Source: Limnohabitans curvus (GTDB lineage Bacteria; Pseudomonadota; Gammaproteobacteria; Burkholderiales; Burkholderiaceae_C). Taken from it: a DNA stretch of 64,000 nt. Below the pieces are notes generated by a model. That model had not been told where the DNA came from. It saw only the letters and a list, made by a program, of their open reading frames with translations, and made no database searches. The translations under genes and the position numbers were made by a program. The DNA lies in assembly GCF_003063475.1 (NCBI RefSeq), contig NZ_NESP01000002.1, forward strand, positions 62,001-126,000. The letters are read 5' to 3'. Shown piece by piece: positions 53,455-63,551 of the stretch (its first letter is position 1; each line of letters starts with the position of its first letter).

Positions 53455-55521
53455 ATGTTTTCTTGTGGTTCTTGTTTCCATCCTCGTAAAGATCGAGGGT
53501 TTCTTAGTTTGCTTCTTTCATTTTTGATGTTAGCAATGCTTAGCGCATGCGGAGGCGGAGGAGGGGCTAGTGGTGGGTTTGAGAATAGAACTTATCCTGT
53601 TGGTGGGAGCATCTCTGGTTTAGCCAGCGGTCAGACGGTGGTGTTGGAAAACAACGGGACGGATCCTTTGTCTGTTCAGGGGAATGGTGATTTTGTTTTT
53701 GATACACCTATTGCGTTCAACGGCAGTTACAACGTTACAGTTACTGGTCAGCCTACTGGGCAGATGTGTTCAGTCGCAAACAATTCAGGTTTTGGCGCTG
53801 GTGTGACGGCTAATGTGCGTGGCGTCAATATCGTCTGCTCTACTAACCACTACACCGTAGGTGGCAGTGTGTCTGGCTTGGCTAGCGGCCAGTCGGTGAT
53901 TTTGAGGAATAACGGTGCAGATCTTCTGATTGTTCCAGGGAATGTCGATTTTGTCTTTGATACACCGATTGCGTTCAACGGTAGTTATAACGTCGCTGTT
54001 GATGCCCAACCCACGGGACAAGTTTGTTCAGTCGCAAACAACTCTGGTAGCGGCGCGGGTGTAACAGCCAATGTGACCAGTGTGAGTATCGTTTGTGCAA
54101 CAGCTACAGCCAATAGCTACACGATTGGAGGCAGCGTATCCGGGTTGTCCAACGGGCAGCAGGTGACGTTGCAAAACAATGGAGCAGATGCGCTCACTGT
54201 GACCTCTAACAGCAGTTTTGTGTTCTCGCAACCTGTAGCGCTAAATGGAAGCTATAGCGTGACAGTTGGCACGCAACCCACGGGACAAGTTTGTTCAGTC
54301 GCAAACAACTCTGGTAGCGGCGCGGGTGTAACAGCCAATGTGACCAGTGTGAGTATCGTTTGTGCAAATGCTCCGGCAAGTACCTACACGATTGGAGGCA
54401 GCGTATCCGGGTTGTCCAACGGGCAGCAGGTGACGTTGCAAAACAATGGGGCAGATGCGCTCACTGTGACCTCTAACAGCAGTTTTGTGTTCTCGCAACC
54501 TGTAGCGCTAAATGGAAGCTATAGCGTGACAGTTAGCACGCAACCTACAGGGCAAGTTTGCTCAGTCACAGCGAACGCGAGCAGTAGTTCAGTGACGAGT
54601 GATGTGTCCAACGTGACTGTTTCATGCTCAGCATCTGCGGCAAGGGCAATTACAACTCCGCTGGTCAGCACAGCAACTGATAATCCAGCCCCCACCGGCG
54701 TTGCTGTGGATGCGCAAGGAAATGTTTTTGTAGCTCAATGGCGGGATGATTCTGGAAGTGACCCAGGTATTGTTCCTATCGTTTCCAGTGCCTGGCGTAC
54801 TGTCTCCAAGATAACCACAAGCAACCAGCAATCAGCCTTTGTCTCAGGATTGATATCACCAGTCGGCTTGACTTTTGATGCAAGTGGGAACTTGTACATT
54901 GTTCAAACAGACTCAACCATAATCAAGAAGGTCACAAGTGCGGGTGTTGTGTCTACGTTTATTGATATAAACGCAATTGATTCGAACATCACTACGCCTG
55001 CAGCGATTTACTTTGACAGTCAAACCGACAAGTTCTATGTGTCGGACCAGTATAGTGGCTACATCTCAGTTGTTACGTCTGCTGGTACGCGGAGCAGATC
55101 AATCCCGCTACCCAACTTCCCATCTGTATTAGGAGTTGTAGTTGATGCGAGTGGCAACATTTATGCCAGTGATTACACGAACAGTCGGATCCTGAAGATA
55201 GACACCTCAAACACCGTGACGACATTCGCGGGCTCGTCGCAGGGCTTTGCAGAAGGCACGACAACAAATGCAAAATTCAACAGTCCATACGGCATCACCA
55301 AAGACACGAGTGGAAACCTGTATGTGGCGGATCAAGGAAATAACAAGATCCGCAAGATCACTGCGGCAGGTGTTGTCACTACGCTGGCTCCTACACTGAG
55401 TTCTGGTGTTGCAGCAACTTTCAACGCCCCCACAGGGGTCACAACAGATGCGAATGGGGTTTTGTATGTGACGGAATATTACGGGCGTAAAGTTAGCAAT
55501 ATTGTTTTTGTTCAGCCTTAG
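53455..55521 (+). CDS. Lipoprotein with tandem repeats and NHL propeller
   Basis: The 688-residue product has a lipobox (MLAMLSAC, Cys near residue 32) and a glycine linker. Four ~89-residue repeats follow (Y-T-I-G-G-S-V-S-G-L, then VTLQNNGADALTV, ...CSVANNSGSGAGVTANV), each with two cysteines. Residues ~400-688 form an NHL beta-propeller (GVAVDAQGNVFV, GLTFDASGNLYIV, GITKDTSGNLYVADQGNNKIRKI). Repeats 3 and 4 are nearly identical in DNA over 267 bases, so copy number may vary. GAAGGAGG upstream is a strong ribosome-binding site. It is probably a surface-exposed binding protein. Confidence 0.8.
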   Translation: MFSCGSCFHPRKDRGFLSLLLSFLMLAMLSACGGGGGASGGFENRTYPVGGSISGLASGQTVVLENNGTDPLSVQGNGDFVFDTPIAFNGSYNVTVTGQPTGQMCSVANNSGFGAGVTANVRGVNIVCSTNHYTVGGSVSGLASGQSVILRNNGADLLIVPGNVDFVFDTPIAFNGSYNVAVDAQPTGQVCSVANNSGSGAGVTANVTSVSIVCATATANSYTIGGSVSGLSNGQQVTLQNNGADALTVTSNSSFVFSQPVALNGSYSVTVGTQPTGQVCSVANNSGSGAGVTANVTSVSIVCANAPASTYTIGGSVSGLSNGQQVTLQNNGADALTVTSNSSFVFSQPVALNGSYSVTVSTQPTGQVCSVTANASSSSVTSDVSNVTVSCSASAARAITTPLVSTATDNPAPTGVAVDAQGNVFVAQWRDDSGSDPGIVPIVSSAWRTVSKITTSNQQSAFVSGLISPVGLTFDASGNLYIVQTDSTIIKKVTSAGVVSTFIDINAIDSNITTPAAIYFDSQTDKFYVSDQYSGYISVVTSAGTRSRSIPLPNFPSVLGVVVDASGNIYASDYTNSRILKIDTSNTVTTFAGSSQGFAEGTTTNAKFNSPYGITKDTSGNLYVADQGNNKIRKITAAGVVTTLAPTLSSGVAATFNAPTGVTTDANGVLYVTEYYGRKVSNIVFVQP

Positions 55522-55780
55522 GAATTGATATGAGTGCTAAGGGCGAGGGCTGAGAAGCCTGAACCCTTAGTGGCCTGATTGTCCGGGCGCACAGAGCGTA
55601 AGAATATTGTTCGATTAGGGAGAGTGGCACGGCTCGGTTGCGGCTGGGCTCTGGGCTTTTTTGTTGCTCAAGGAGCCAAAATGTTTATTTTTAAGTTATT
55701 TAAATTATTTTGAATACTTAATAAGTTAACTATACTTGCCGTCTATTGGGTGGCTTCTTATGAAAATCGCGAGGCAAAGC

Positions 55781-57247
55781 ATGTCACAAACCACAAATCG
55801 TGAAGGTGTTCTACGGTTCTGGAAGCGAGGGCAAATCATCGAGTTAGACAATATTCCGCCAGACAGGATGCTGCTAGATCTCTTGAGGGAGGATTTACGC
55901 GTATGCGATGCTAAAGAGGGCTGTGCGGCGGGTGATTGTGGCGCCTGTACGGTGGTTATTGCGGACACGGTGGATGGTGAGCATTTAGATTTCCGAGCGA
56001 TCAACAGCTGTATTCGTCCTGCACATGCTATTCATGGAATGGCCTTATGGACGGCAGCCGATCTGGCTCAAGAGGGGGTGCTTCATCCAGCACAGGCTGC
56101 GATTGTTCAGCGACATGGGACACAGTGTGGATTTTGTACGCCTGGCGTAGTGATGAGTTTATTTTCGCTGTATCAACGTACATGTGCACAGAGTGAGGAG
56201 CTTCAAAAATCTCATGTGATCGATGCCTTGTCCGGGAATTTGTGCCGTTGTACGGGCTATCGATCTATCGTTGATGCTGCATTTTCTATGCGTGACTATC
56301 CAAAAGTACTTGAAAATGAGAAAGAAATTGCTCATCAGTTAATGACGATTCGGTCTTGTGCGCATAGTGTTATGAATTATGAGATGCCGACGGAGTTGTC
56401 GACATTATTAGAGCTGAGAGCCCAGCATCAGAAGGCTCAGTTGATTGCCGGCGCTACGGATGTTGGCATATGGGTAAAGCAGGGTATGAAACATCTGCCC
56501 CACATCATTGATGTGCATCGTGTCAAAGAGTTGCGTGCGATAGAAGTTACTGCCAATCATTTGTGTATAGGTGCGGCCGTGTCGTTGCAAGAGGCCTTTG
56601 ATGTACTCGCGAAAGAGCGCCCTGTCGTTAAAGCGTTCGCAGCACGTTTTGCTGGGTGGCCTGTACGGCAATCGGGCACGCTAGGCGGCAATATTGCAAA
56701 TGGCTCACCGATTGGCGACAGCATGCCTCTGCTGTTGTCTTTAGATGCAACAGTGGTGTTGAAAGCGTGGCGCAACTCTAAGGTAATGTCTAGAGAGTTG
56801 CCTTTGTCCGAGTTCTATATGGGCTACAAGAAGACGGTGATGTGGCCTGATGAGGTGTTAGTTTGTATCAAGGTTCCTCGGCCATCTGAAGGCGAGTGGT
56901 TGGGCTTGTACAAGGTATCGAAGCGACACGAAGACGATATTTCCGCAGTGTGTATGGCCATTCGCATAGAGGGGCATAAGCAAGGACTGGATGTTGTGAG
57001 AATCGGTCTTGGCGGCGTGGCAGCAACCCCTGTTCGTGCAATGAGAACGGAGTGCATTTTGCAGGGCCGAGAAGATGAGTATGCGGTTTGGAAAGAGGCG
57101 CAAGTTGAAATCGCGAACGAATTCGAGCCAATTTCAGATTTACGAGCGAGTGGTGAGTATCGACAAATAGTCTTGGGTAATTTGCTCGAGCGGGCATACC
57201 TAGAGCGCACGAAACAAGGCGCGGTACGTTTGGAGGACTTGTCATGA
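55781..57247 (+). CDS. xdhA: Xanthine dehydrogenase small subunit
   Basis: The 488-residue product carries two [2Fe-2S] sites: C48, C53, C56 in KEGCAAGDCGACTVV, with CGFCTPG and CRCTGY later. A FAD-binding domain (LIAGATDVGIWVKQGM; GTLGGNIANGSPIGDSMP) follows. It passes electrons from hypoxanthine/xanthine oxidation to NAD+. Starts at 55736 and 55760 are also in frame; 55781 has GAGG upstream and fits the family start. The gene overlaps xdhB by 4 bases. Confidence 0.9.
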   Translation: MSQTTNREGVLRFWKRGQIIELDNIPPDRMLLDLLREDLRVCDAKEGCAAGDCGACTVVIADTVDGEHLDFRAINSCIRPAHAIHGMALWTAADLAQEGVLHPAQAAIVQRHGTQCGFCTPGVVMSLFSLYQRTCAQSEELQKSHVIDALSGNLCRCTGYRSIVDAAFSMRDYPKVLENEKEIAHQLMTIRSCAHSVMNYEMPTELSTLLELRAQHQKAQLIAGATDVGIWVKQGMKHLPHIIDVHRVKELRAIEVTANHLCIGAAVSLQEAFDVLAKERPVVKAFAARFAGWPVRQSGTLGGNIANGSPIGDSMPLLLSLDATVVLKAWRNSKVMSRELPLSEFYMGYKKTVMWPDEVLVCIKVPRPSEGEWLGLYKVSKRHEDDISAVCMAIRIEGHKQGLDVVRIGLGGVAATPVRAMRTECILQGREDEYAVWKEAQVEIANEFEPISDLRASGEYRQIVLGNLLERAYLERTKQGAVRLEDLS

Positions 57248-59544
57248 ACAGCATAAATACTTTGTTAAAGAGTAGTGACTCTCACGAGAGTGCTATAGGA
57301 CATGTCCAAGGGACCGCCCCATATGTTGATGACATGCCATTAATAGAGGGCACATTGCATGGAGTTGTCGTATTGAGTTCGCTCGCCGCAGGAACTCTTT
57401 CTCATGTGGATTGGGTATGGGCACAGTCGCAAGAAGGGGTCTCGGGAGTTGTGACTGGGAGCGACATACCAGGGAGCAGCAAATTAGCCACTTATGTGGC
57501 GGATGAGAATATCTTTGCAGAGAGCGAAATTGCATACTACGGTCAAGTGGTAGGACTGGTGGTGGCAAAAAGGCGAGAGGTTGCGGCGCGAGTGGCTAAT
57601 TCAGTACCGATGCGAATCGATGCCGAGGCCCCCACCTTGGACGCAAGACAAGCATGTGCACAGTCAAGCTTTGTACTGCCAAGTGTTCATTTAGAAAGAG
57701 GGGCAATTGATGCTGGGTGGCAAGAGAGTGTTTATCAGCTATCTGGCAAATTAGAGGTGGGAGGACAAGAGCATTTCTATCTTGAGGGTCAGGTGGCATA
57801 CGCCATATCTCAAGCAGACGGACGGTGGGAGATTCATTCCAGCACCCAGCACCCAGGGGAGGTGCAACATTGGGTCGCACATGCGCTGAATATTCCGATG
57901 CATCAGGTGCGTGTGATTTGTCGTCGCATGGGTGGGGGTTTTGGGGGAAAAGAGACCCAAGCTGGCCACTTGGCGGTGTGGGCAGCATTGGCCGCAAACA
58001 AGTTCAAAGTGCCCGTGAAAGTACGTTTAGACCGCAAAGATGATATGTTGGTGACAGGAAAACGTCATCCATTCAGTCACGAATGGCAAGTGGGTTTTGA
58101 TGCCGATGGTCGAGTTAAGGCATTCGAATCATTGCAGATGGCGCATTGCGGGCATAGCGCAGATTTGAGTGGCCCAGTTGCAGATCGAGCAATCTTTCAT
58201 ACAGATAACGCATATTGGTTACCTGCAGTTAAGGTGACATCACATCGTTGCAAGATGAATACACAGAGCCATACGGCATTTAGAGGCTTTGGGGGGCCGC
58301 AGGGGGTGATTCTGATTGAGACGGTGATGGGAGATATCGCACGGTGTCTGAAGAAGGATGCCTTAGATGTTCGCTTGCAAAATCTCTATGGAATTCAAGA
58401 GCGCAATATTACGCCCTATGGAATGGAGATTGAAGACAACGTCTTAGAAGCACTAATCACGCAACTTGCGACTGATTGCCAGTACCGGGTAAGGCGTGAG
58501 GAGATCAAACAATGGAATGCTCAATCGGAAAATCTTAAGAAAGGATTGGCGTTAACGCCAGTCAAGTTTGGAATCAGTTTCACTGCGACGCAATTTAATC
58601 AAGCGGGTGCCTTGGTGAGTGTGTTTACAGATGGCAGCGTTTTGGTGAATCACGGTGGAACCGAAATGGGACAAGGTCTTCATACGAAGGTCTGTCTGGT
58701 GGTGGCCCGAACGTTAGGGATCTCCGAGCAGCGTGTTCGTATCAGTGCAAGTGACACTGACAAAGTAGCCAATGCAAGTGCAACGGCGGCTTCTAGTGGA
58801 ACAGACATGAATGGGAGAGCCGCAGAGTATGCCGCGCTTCGGATCAAGAAGAACATTGCAGATTGCCTTGCCAAAAACGATGGATGTTCTGCGGATGAGA
58901 TCACCTTTATTGATGACTCGGTCGTAACGCCACGGCACAAGCGCAGTTTCGAAGAGGCTGTGCAATTTGCCTACAAGCAACGGGTGCAATTGTGGAGTGA
59001 TGGGTTCTATGCGACGCCGAAGATCAACTACGATCCAAAAACATTGACGGGGCGGCCTTTCTACTATTTCTCCTACGGCGCAGCATGCAGTGAGGTTGCA
59101 ATTGATCTTCTAACGGGCGAGTACAAGCTACTTAGAACAGACATATTGCATGATGTTGGGAGATCATTACATCCAGAGATTGACATCGGGCAAATCGAGG
59201 GAGGGTTCTTGCAAGGTGTTGGATGGTTAACGACCGAGGAGCTGGTGTGGGATCAGAGCGGTAAGCTCTTAACGCAAGGTGCGAGTACCTACAAGATTCC
59301 GACAGCAGCAGATATGCCAGAGGAATTGAATGTTAGTTTGTGGATGGAAGAGAACCGTGAGGCAAACGTCGGTGGGAGTAAGGCAGTTGGGGAGCCGCCC
59401 TTTATGCTTGGGATAAGTGTTTTTGAAGCGTTAAGAGATGCTGTGGGGTCGGTTAGGGATTCGACAACGCCCGTTGAGTTAGATGCTCCCGCAACGCCAG
59501 AGCGAGTTCTCAAAGCGGTTACACGTGTTAGAGAAGTGGACTAA
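57244..59544 (+). CDS. xdhB: Xanthine dehydrogenase molybdenum subunit
   Basis: The 766-residue protein has the molybdopterin motifs RMGGGFGGKETQ, AFRGFGGPQG, GGTEMGQGLHTK and the catalytic glutamate region GGSKAVGEPPFMLG. It oxidises purines with XdhA. XdhC, the sulfuration/insertion factor, is not found in the window. The start forms an ATGA with the xdhA stop. Confidence 0.9.
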   Translation: MNSINTLLKSSDSHESAIGHVQGTAPYVDDMPLIEGTLHGVVVLSSLAAGTLSHVDWVWAQSQEGVSGVVTGSDIPGSSKLATYVADENIFAESEIAYYGQVVGLVVAKRREVAARVANSVPMRIDAEAPTLDARQACAQSSFVLPSVHLERGAIDAGWQESVYQLSGKLEVGGQEHFYLEGQVAYAISQADGRWEIHSSTQHPGEVQHWVAHALNIPMHQVRVICRRMGGGFGGKETQAGHLAVWAALAANKFKVPVKVRLDRKDDMLVTGKRHPFSHEWQVGFDADGRVKAFESLQMAHCGHSADLSGPVADRAIFHTDNAYWLPAVKVTSHRCKMNTQSHTAFRGFGGPQGVILIETVMGDIARCLKKDALDVRLQNLYGIQERNITPYGMEIEDNVLEALITQLATDCQYRVRREEIKQWNAQSENLKKGLALTPVKFGISFTATQFNQAGALVSVFTDGSVLVNHGGTEMGQGLHTKVCLVVARTLGISEQRVRISASDTDKVANASATAASSGTDMNGRAAEYAALRIKKNIADCLAKNDGCSADEITFIDDSVVTPRHKRSFEEAVQFAYKQRVQLWSDGFYATPKINYDPKTLTGRPFYYFSYGAACSEVAIDLLTGEYKLLRTDILHDVGRSLHPEIDIGQIEGGFLQGVGWLTTEELVWDQSGKLLTQGASTYKIPTAADMPEELNVSLWMEENREANVGGSKAVGEPPFMLGISVFEALRDAVGSVRDSTTPVELDAPATPERVLKAVTRVREVD

Positions 59545-59547
59545 CTG

Positions 59548-60897
59548 ATGAATATTGAGCGCAAAAAGAAAAGAGGGTGGCGCGCAAATTTGTTGTGGTT
59601 TGCAGATGCAGCTAAGAAAGAGCTTTCGTACTTACAAGACGGGCTATTGATAACAGCTGAAGGTGCCGATGGGGTTGTCCGTATTGAAGCGTTGGGCGCT
59701 TATCAAGAGGTTCGACAAAAGTATTGCGATGTGAGTGTGACGCATTGGCCAGATCGTTGCATAGCCCCTGGCTTTATTGATTTGCATGTTCATTATTCTC
59801 AAACGGACGTGATTGCATCGCCTGCACAAGGGCTTCTTCCCTGGTTGGAGCAGTACACATTTCCGCATGAGAAGAGGTTCTCTGAGATTGATTACGCGAG
59901 TTCGGTTGCTCGATATTTCTTAGATGAATTGCAAAGAAACGGAGTAACAACGGCGCTTTGTTTTGCGACTTCACATGTTGAGTCGGTTGACGCATTGATG
60001 CAAGAAGCTCAAGCGAGAAGACTTCGAATGATTACGGGGAAGGTTTTGCAAGACCGATTCAGTCCGGATGGGTTACGAGATGTAGATACTGCTCAGAGCT
60101 TGCAACAAACACAAAGTTTGATTGAGAAGTGGCATAAGAAAGACCGGCTTGGATATGCCATCACCCCTCGATTTGCGCCGACTAGTTCAGAACGACAACT
60201 ACGCGGGTGCGGGGAGTTGGCGCAACAATATCCGGATGTGTGGGTACAGTCCCACGCGGCTGAAAACAAAGACGAGATCCGATGGGTAAAGGAGCTCTAT
60301 CCAAAAGCGCGCAGTTACATAGATGTCTACGATCAAGTTGGTTTGTTGAGACAACGAGCTATTTATGCGCACTGTGTGCACATAGATGGGGAAGATCGTG
60401 ACCGATTGGCTGACGTTGGGGCGTCAATTGCCTGTAGTCCTACCAGTAACTTATTTCTTGGTAGTGGTTTTTTCGATTTCGCGGGTGCAGACGAGGCGGG
60501 TGTGAAGTATGGTCTAGCGAGCGATGTCGGTGGGGGAACAAGCTTCTCGCCATTTGTCACCATGCATGCGGCTTATACCGTAGCTCTCCAAGATGCTGGG
60601 CGAAGAAGTCATAGTTTGTCCCCTCATGACTTGTGGTGGATGCACACAGCAGGAGCAGCCCAATGCTTAGGATTGGAGGGCATTGTTGGGAATTTATTGC
60701 CAGGGTGTGAAGCGGATTTCGTTGTTATAAATCCATCGGCAACGGAGTTGCTGAAACGGCGGACCACTCAAGCCGAGTCTTTAGAGGAATGGTTGTTCGC
60801 GATGATTGTTTTAGGTGATGATCGACTGATCTCTCGCACGGTTATCCAAGGCGATGATTACGCAAAGGTGGGGCAGGCCTATTGGCCAGAGATATAG
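59548..60897 (+). CDS. guaD: Guanine deaminase
   Basis: The 449-residue amidohydrolase starts with metal motif DLHVHYSQTDVIASPAQG, then SHAAENKDE, YAHCVHIDGED and LASDVGGGTSFS, the metal ligands and substrate loop of GuaD. It turns guanine into xanthine, the substrate of the XDH encoded just upstream (3-base gap). The operon therefore covers guanine to urate. Confidence 0.9.
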   Translation: MNIERKKKRGWRANLLWFADAAKKELSYLQDGLLITAEGADGVVRIEALGAYQEVRQKYCDVSVTHWPDRCIAPGFIDLHVHYSQTDVIASPAQGLLPWLEQYTFPHEKRFSEIDYASSVARYFLDELQRNGVTTALCFATSHVESVDALMQEAQARRLRMITGKVLQDRFSPDGLRDVDTAQSLQQTQSLIEKWHKKDRLGYAITPRFAPTSSERQLRGCGELAQQYPDVWVQSHAAENKDEIRWVKELYPKARSYIDVYDQVGLLRQRAIYAHCVHIDGEDRDRLADVGASIACSPTSNLFLGSGFFDFAGADEAGVKYGLASDVGGGTSFSPFVTMHAAYTVALQDAGRRSHSLSPHDLWWMHTAGAAQCLGLEGIVGNLLPGCEADFVVINPSATELLKRRTTQAESLEEWLFAMIVLGDDRLISRTVIQGDDYAKVGQAYWPEI

Positions 60898-61017
60898 AGA
60901 TGATCTCTGAAGAATATGTCATGAATTTTGTGTAGAAGGGAGCTGCATTTTGAGAGGCCATTGTTCCTGCTAGAGCCCAACTACTTTATTACGACATGCA
61001 ACAGAGTCAATCTCCGT

Positions 61018-61430
61018 GTCCTCACACCTAGTAGATGCAACTTCCCATTGAAGCTCTCGATGTAGCCGTTTTGCATGGGGCGTCCTGGTTGAGTCAAGAT
61101 ATGCCTCACACCATGCGCCGTTGCCCAAGCCATAAAAGCTTGGCTCGCGAACTCAGGGCCGTTGTCTGTTCGTACTGCTAACGGGTAGCCTCTGAAGATC
61201 GCCGCTTGGTCCAGCAAACGAGTCACGTACTGGTCTGAATGCCATAGTCCACCGCAATGTCTACGCACTCATGACTGAAGTCATCGGCCACTGTTAGGCA
61301 TTTGATCCTGCGACCGTTGGACAAGCTATCTGAGACAAAGTCCATGTTCCAAACCTCGTTGACGGTTTGCGCCAATTGCATTGGCACACGTTCATTCAAT
61401 GGGCGCATGTCCTTACATCTAGTAGAGTAA
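61018..61430 (-). mobile_element. IS3 orfB internal fragment between direct repeats
   Basis: Minus-strand translations (NGYIESFNGK, RTDNGPEFASQAFMAWATAHG, VWNMDFVSDSLSNGRR) match OrfB of the element at 31215, with a 1-base deletion near 61240 breaking the frame. Both IS termini are missing. The fragment is bordered by imperfect direct repeats: GTCCTCACACCTAGTAGA at 61018 and GTCCTTACATCTAGTAGA at 61409. Confidence 0.7.
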
Positions 61431-61523
61431 GCGTCTAGCAAACACATCTTGCATGTGAACGGTTTTGATGTAGACAGCATTTAAACTGTAAACTTATTGT
61501 CTGTGTCGAGAGTTTTAACTGCC

Positions 61524-61832
61524 ATGAGTACCAAGCAAACCGTTCTTGATCGGGAGTTGTTTGCACAAGCTCTGCGCCATATGGGTGAACAAGATCTGCT
61601 CTATCTCAACCGTATGGTTGTCGAACGGTTAAATCTGTTGGCTCAAGCCAAGAGTACTGTCCAACTGGCTCAATTCACCGAGGGTGACCGAGTCCACTTC
61701 ACCACCGGCGATGGCATCACCAAATACGCTTTGGTTGTACGCCTCAACAAAAAGACAGCCAGCTTGCTCACAGATGACGGACAGAACTGGAAGGTCTCAC
61801 CGCAGTTGTTGCGCAAGGCCAGTCCCGCTTGA
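61524..61832 (+). CDS. Small SH3-like-barrel hypothetical (102 aa)
   Basis: The N-terminal half is helical (LFAQALRHMGEQDLLYLNRMVVERLN). The C-terminal half has strand patterns EGDRVHFTTGDGITKYALVVRLNKKTASLLTDDGQNW, a KOW/SH3-like barrel. It converges with the IS66 tnpC gene, ending 20 bases from its stop. It may be a passenger of that element or a host gene. The start at 61524 fits better than 61497. Confidence 0.55.
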   Translation: MSTKQTVLDRELFAQALRHMGEQDLLYLNRMVVERLNLLAQAKSTVQLAQFTEGDRVHFTTGDGITKYALVVRLNKKTASLLTDDGQNWKVSPQLLRKASPA

Positions 61833-61851
61833 GTTCTATTGCTCCAGTCGC

Positions 61852-63465
61852 TTAGCCGCACTCCCAGCTAGCAGGCTTCCAAATATGAGGCATCAACAAA
61901 TCAATGTCGCTTGCCTTGTGTGTCGGTAGACGCGTCAGTACATCGCTCAGATACATGTACGGGTCTAACCCATTGAGCTTGGCCGATTGAATCAAGCTCG
62001 TGATCGCCGCAGCCCTTTGCCCCGCCATCAACGACCCCGCAAATAACCAATTCTTGCGCCCAGTCGCCCATGGCCGAATTTGCTGTTCATCATGGTTGTT
62101 GTCTATCGGCAAGTTCCCATCTTCAATGAACCGCGTCAACGCCACCCAGCGCTTGAGGCAGTAATCCATCGCCTTGGCCGACGCCGTTCCATCAGGCACC
62201 CTCTGACGCTGCGCCTTCAGCCACCGATGCAATTGATCCGCAATGGCGGCTGACTCGCTCTGCCTCACCTGCAGCCGCTTGTCCGCCGACTCATCCTTGA
62301 CGCGTCGCTCAATTCCGTACAACTGACCCATCAAATCAAGCGCCGTTTGTGCCAAGCTGTTCTGGTTGGCCAGCAACAAGTCCATGAACTTACGCCGCGC
62401 ATGCGCCATGCACCCCACTTCAGTTACGCCGCCTGCAAAACACGCTTTGTAGCCCCCGTAGTCATCACACACCAAGCTGCCTCGCCAGTTGCCTAAGAAG
62501 TTGCGCGCATGTTCACCAGACCTACCAGGCTGGAAGTCATACACCACCGCCTTCGTCTGCTCAAATACCCCAGCCGCATAAGCCCACAAATACGCCCTGT
62601 GCGTTTTACCCTTGCCAGGCGCGAGCATCGCCACAGGCGTCTCATCTGCATGCACCACTTGGCAATTCAGCACATGGCGTTTGAGCGCATCTGCCAAGGG
62701 TTGCAATCGCACCCCGCAAACCCCAACCCACGCCGCCAGCGTCGAACGAGGAATCGCTAACCCCGCACGACCAAATATCGCCTCTTGTCGGTACAGCGGC
62801 AAATGATCCGCATGCTTGGCCACCAACACATGGGCCAGCAACCCCGATGTGGGGATGCCTTTGTCAATCACCTCAGCCGCCACTGGCGCTTGAATCAATG
62901 TCTTGCAATGCAAGCACGCCCATTTGCCACGAACATGACGCTCCACCGTGAACTGCCCAGGCTCGTAATCCAGTTTCTCACTCACGTCCTCACCAATACG
63001 CTTGAGTTCACAACTACACCCGCACATCGTGTTCTCTGGCTCATGGTGTCGCTCCACGCGAGGCAGATTCGCAGGCAACGCCGCACGCTTTGGCTTGGAC
63101 TTCTCACTCGAGGCTTGTGTTGTTGGCACAGCTGACGCCTTGAGCTCGTCGAGTTCTGCCTCAATCGCCGCTAAATCAGCGCTCACAGCCTCTTCGAACA
63201 AATGCTGTTGATCCACATTGAGCCGCTCGCTCTTGACACCAAATTGCACGCGCTTGAGCTGCGCCATCTCAAACGTCAGTTTCTCAATCTTGGCATCGCG
63301 CCAATTGATCTCAGCATCTCGCTTAACAATTTCAGCTTCACGCTTGGCGATTTCAATTGCTTGCTGATGAATTTGATGCGCATTACGCTCAATGCGTTGC
63401 AGCAACTGCTCAACAATGCTGCGTGTCGCATCGTCGAGTTTGGCCAGTTCTATTGCTGCAATCAT
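61852..63465 (-). CDS. tnpC: IS66 transposase TnpC
   Basis: The product is about 537 residues from the ATG at 63465 (ending ...MIAAIELAKLDDATR). A long N-terminal coiled coil (IEIAKREAEIVKRDAEI), zinc-finger-like CGCSC...C-x2-C region (ACLHCKTLI), and the DDE core (VHADETPVAML, LVCDDYGGYKACF, NHDEQQIRPWATGRKNWLFAGS) are all present. It looks intact. The longer frame to 63534 adds no family residues. Confidence 0.85.
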   Translation of the reverse strand: MIAAIELAKLDDATRSIVEQLLQRIERNAHQIHQQAIEIAKREAEIVKRDAEINWRDAKIEKLTFEMAQLKRVQFGVKSERLNVDQQHLFEEAVSADLAAIEAELDELKASAVPTTQASSEKSKPKRAALPANLPRVERHHEPENTMCGCSCELKRIGEDVSEKLDYEPGQFTVERHVRGKWACLHCKTLIQAPVAAEVIDKGIPTSGLLAHVLVAKHADHLPLYRQEAIFGRAGLAIPRSTLAAWVGVCGVRLQPLADALKRHVLNCQVVHADETPVAMLAPGKGKTHRAYLWAYAAGVFEQTKAVVYDFQPGRSGEHARNFLGNWRGSLVCDDYGGYKACFAGGVTEVGCMAHARRKFMDLLLANQNSLAQTALDLMGQLYGIERRVKDESADKRLQVRQSESAAIADQLHRWLKAQRQRVPDGTASAKAMDYCLKRWVALTRFIEDGNLPIDNNHDEQQIRPWATGRKNWLFAGSLMAGQRAAAITSLIQSAKLNGLDPYMYLSDVLTRLPTHKASDIDLLMPHIWKPASWECG

Positions 63466-63551
63466 GAGAGTCAAGTCTGCCAGCCAAGCACCTCCTTGAC
63501 CATCGGCATATCCACCAATTGCCGTGCATCTCACAAACCAACATCATGCCC

